In this document: positions 15,342 through 17,138 of the stretch, piece by piece | How positions within the stretch are numbered: position 1 is the stretch's first letter | Layout of the letters: each line of letters starts with the position of its first letter | Source of the DNA: Lachnospiraceae bacterium UBA7481 | GTDB lineage: Bacteria; Bacillota; Clostridia; Lachnospirales; Lachnospiraceae | Assembly (NCBI GenBank): GCA_002478505.1 | Contig: DLOP01000080.1 | Location: 8,477 to 25,614 of the forward strand | Direction of reading: 5' to 3' | Length of the DNA: 17,138 nucleotides | Notes under the pieces: model-generated | The model's input: the letters and a program-made list of their open reading frames with translations, nothing else | Database searches by the model: none | Told to the model about the DNA's origin: nothing | Position numbers and translations under genes: made by a program

Positions 15342-16076
15342 TTACGCCTTTATATCAAGGCTTGCCCCTGTCGGCGCAGATGTTCCCAGAGTAGCAGCTA
15401 TAACTTTCTGCGTAACCGCCTTAATATCCGTACCCATAGCACTTACGGTATATTCGCCCGTTTCGATCCCTGCCTCTTCGGCTACTTTTTTCTCTGCCCG
15501 TCTTTCAACCGCCTTTTCTTCCTCTGCCTTTTTCTCCTTCCGCCTTTTAGCCGCTTTTTCTTCCTGCGCTTTCTTTTCTTTTGCTTTTCTTTCCGCATTT
15601 TCTTTGGCTATCTTTCCGTCCGGGTCATTTGTTCCTGATGATATTCCGGTTATATTTCCATTAGCATCAATTCTATACTCAATACTTGTTAATGTTCCTT
15701 GTGCATGAGATACAGCATAAGAAGCACACTCTGGCAAAGCTGATAAATTTTCCTCCAAATACTTAGCTTTTTCCGGGTCATTCATACATTTTTTCAAAAA
15801 CGCACTTGATACCGATACCGTTGTCGGAACACCCTGCATTGAAGTAGTCCCCGTATTCATGTAGCTGTATTTTTCCTGCAAATATTTAGAATAATCATTT
15901 ACATTACTATATCCCGTTTTGATTTGCTCTGTTCTGGTTACACCAGGTGTTGAAGTTTTCAATTCCACCGTACTTGTTGTCACATTACTATCTTTTGTGC
16001 TACTTGTTGCATAGTTACTGCAATTCTGCTTCTTGACTGAATAGTCAAGACGATTCCCGTTAATCTCCATTGACAT
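15342..16076 (-). CDS. DUF6033-like charged-helix protein, first of the pair
   Basis: A 244-residue soluble protein beginning MSMEINGNRLDYSVKK. A Ser/Thr-rich N-terminal part (about 15-55) precedes the conserved domain (about 58-150) shared with the protein at 14560. Then comes a Lys/Glu/Ala/Arg helix of about 45 residues (for instance KAKEKKAQEEKAAKRRKEKK), a short mixed region and the tail TGASLDIKA. The start at 16076 has GGAAAGG eight bases upstream. There is no signal peptide or membrane segment. Upstream lies a predicted LytTR promoter (16139-16191) that overlaps the stop of the GHKL kinase gene. Function unknown; the shared C-terminal pattern with two other proteins in the window may be a targeting or assembly signal, which is inference. 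Confidence 0.85.
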   Translation of the reverse strand: MSMEINGNRLDYSVKKQNCSNYATSSTKDSNVTTSTVELKTSTPGVTRTEQIKTGYSNVNDYSKYLQEKYSYMNTGTTSMQGVPTTVSVSSAFLKKCMNDPEKAKYLEENLSALPECASYAVSHAQGTLTSIEYRIDANGNITGISSGTNDPDGKIAKENAERKAKEKKAQEEKAAKRRKEKKAEEEKAVERRAEKKVAEEAGIETGEYTVSAMGTDIKAVTQKVIAATLGTSAPTGASLDIKA

Positions 16077-16138
16077 ATAGAGTACCTTTCCTTTCTTTGC
16101 AATCCAAAATAGTCTCTATTGTGTTTATCGCCAATCTA

Positions 16139-16191
16139 CAAATATTTTTCATAGATTTGGCGCGAACTACGGATTTTCAAGAGTGAACTAC
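16139..16191 (-). promoter_or_regulatory. Predicted LytTR-controlled promoter of the DUF6033-like pair
   Basis: On the minus strand GTAGTTCAC (16191-16183) and GTAGTTCGC (16170-16162) are direct repeats matching at eight of nine bases, with exactly 12 bases between them. This is the period known for AgrA/LytTR sites, and the GTT core is present in both. A weak -10-like TATTTG (16144-16139) lies 17 bases after the second repeat. An imperfect dyad (CGCCAAATCTA with TAGATTGGCG) overlaps the -10 area. The first repeat includes the stop codon of the upstream kinase gene. Confidence 0.65.
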
Positions 16192-17138
16192 TTTTCATAC
16201 ATCATAATTGTGAGGATAAACCTCTTGTTCCTCTCCATGTCACGAATTGTTATGTCGATATCCCCCTTATACTTCTTGGCACACCTTTGTATATTCTCCA
16301 TGCCTAACCCATGAAGCTGCTTGTCCGCTTTGCTGCTGACTGGCAACCCTGTTTCACTATCAAAAATAATTTCACTTAAAAAATCATTTTCCGCTTCAAT
16401 AAAAAACAAGTTTCCTTTCATGTAAGAACGCAGACTGATACTTTTCTTTCCCTCCACCTTGCTGCTTGCTTCGATTGCGTTTTCCAGTGCATTGTTCAGC
16501 ACAATGCCTATATCATAAACATCTATCTGCTGCTTATCGGGATAAATAAAATCTGCTTCAAACGAGATATTTTGCTTTTCTGCTTCCTGTTTCTTTTGAT
16601 GGATAATAACGTCTGTGATCGGATTTCCTGTCCTATATGCAAAATCTAACCTGCTGACTGTTGTTTCCATTTTATCAATATAATTGTCAAGTTCTTCTTT
16701 GTCCTTACCTGATATTCTTCTGATCACTGCCGCTATACTTTCTAAATGGCTTTTTATGTCATGCCTAAGCCCTCTCATATCGACATATATATCTTGAATT
16801 TCTTCTATTTCCCGCTGCATTTGCACCATTTGATTTTCCAATATGGCACGTTTCCGTTCTTCCTCTCCCAGCTGTACCAGCTTTTGAAAGAGTATAACGG
16901 AAGATATATTGACACCTAATAGTAAAAAGCATATAAGCGGCACCCAGAACATAGTTGCAGGCACTTCCTCAAACATAAGTGTCGATGTACTATTTTTCAC
17001 TGATTGAAGCATTATTTTAAGGGTAATGGAAATACACAATGTTGATACATTTGGAAGAATCAAAAAAGCATATTCATGTATCTTGAATTGATAATCTTTT
17101 CTGACGAATTTCCTGTATAATAAAGATTTCCTGAAGCA
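16188..17138 (-). CDS. GHKL sensor histidine kinase, N-terminus beyond the right edge
   Basis: The open frame continues to the window edge without a stop, so the gene begins outside; the visible part has about 316 codons. It shows two hydrophobic segments at about 26-45 and 63-85 of the visible part, then a coiled linker, the phosphoacceptor His in GLRHDIKSHL, the N-box NNALENAIEA and the G-box HGLGMENIQR. These are the motifs of AgrC-type HPK10 kinases. It differs enough from the kinase at 10919 to be a separate sensor, not a recent copy. Its cognate LytTR regulator is not in the window and, by analogy with the other pair, should be just beyond the right edge. It ends inside the predicted LytTR box of the next gene. 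Confidence 0.9.
   Translation of the reverse strand, partial: CFRKSLLYRKFVRKDYQFKIHEYAFLILPNVSTLCISITLKIMLQSVKNSTSTLMFEEVPATMFWVPLICFLLLGVNISSVILFQKLVQLGEEERKRAILENQMVQMQREIEEIQDIYVDMRGLRHDIKSHLESIAAVIRRISGKDKEELDNYIDKMETTVSRLDFAYRTGNPITDVIIHQKKQEAEKQNISFEADFIYPDKQQIDVYDIGIVLNNALENAIEASSKVEGKKSISLRSYMKGNLFFIEAENDFLSEIIFDSETGLPVSSKADKQLHGLGMENIQRCAKKYKGDIDITIRDMERNKRFILTIMMYEK

Noticed and set aside
16127..16158. Imperfect hairpin (CGCCAAATCTA with TAGATTGGCG) after the partial GHKL kinase, considered as a terminator
   Set aside because: No T run follows on the minus strand, and it overlaps the predicted promoter of the next gene.

Overview
The window reads as low-to-medium G+C Firmicutes DNA, most likely Clostridia of the Lachnospiraceae type. 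This is inferred from strong GGAGG ribosome sites, ATGA start/stop overlaps, lipobox lipoproteins, GHKL/LytTR regulators and a DUF4143 ATPase. It is not proven by any marker gene. Every gene I can support lies on the minus strand, so transcription runs from high to low coordinates. I see no rRNA, tRNA, CRISPR array or insertion sequence.

Region A (right end to about 13,180) starts with a partial AgrC-like GHKL histidine kinase that runs off the right edge. It is followed by two paralogous proteins rich in charged helix (DUF6033-like, 15342-16076 and 14560-15270) and an unrelated soluble 353-residue-class protein (13286-14350, 354 aa). A strong terminator (13181-13231) closes this block. Region B (13,090-10,250) is a compact operon: a LytTR response regulator overlaps a second GHKL kinase by ATGA, and a 170-residue charged protein with the same general build follows, then a terminator. 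Three promoters in regions A and B carry paired 9-bp direct repeats like LytTR/AgrA boxes, each placed at the -35 position. This suggests one regulon linking the sensors to the charged-helix proteins. It is the best candidate here for an undescribed system.

Region C (9948-8653) is a single AAA/DUF4143 ATPase with its own sigma-A-like promoter. Region D (8557-5696) is an OmpR-type regulator, a HAMP/HisKA sensor kinase and a membrane-anchored extracytoplasmic protein, all overlapping, and it ends in a strong hairpin terminator. Region E (5576-805) is an ABC export or detoxification cassette: a lipoprotein, an ABC ATPase, a paralogous lipoprotein and two ABC-2-type permeases with large extracytoplasmic loops. 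A 24-codon ORF at its head copies the start of the ATPase gene, so the cassette probably arose by duplicating an ATPase-lipoprotein pair and then deleting one ATPase. Regions D and E together look like a sensor plus transporter module for a cell-envelope or peptide stress.

Region F (692-1) is the N-terminal part of a membrane-anchored C39-like cysteine peptidase. It is visibly richer in G+C than its neighbours and its reading frame is broken just after the likely start codon.
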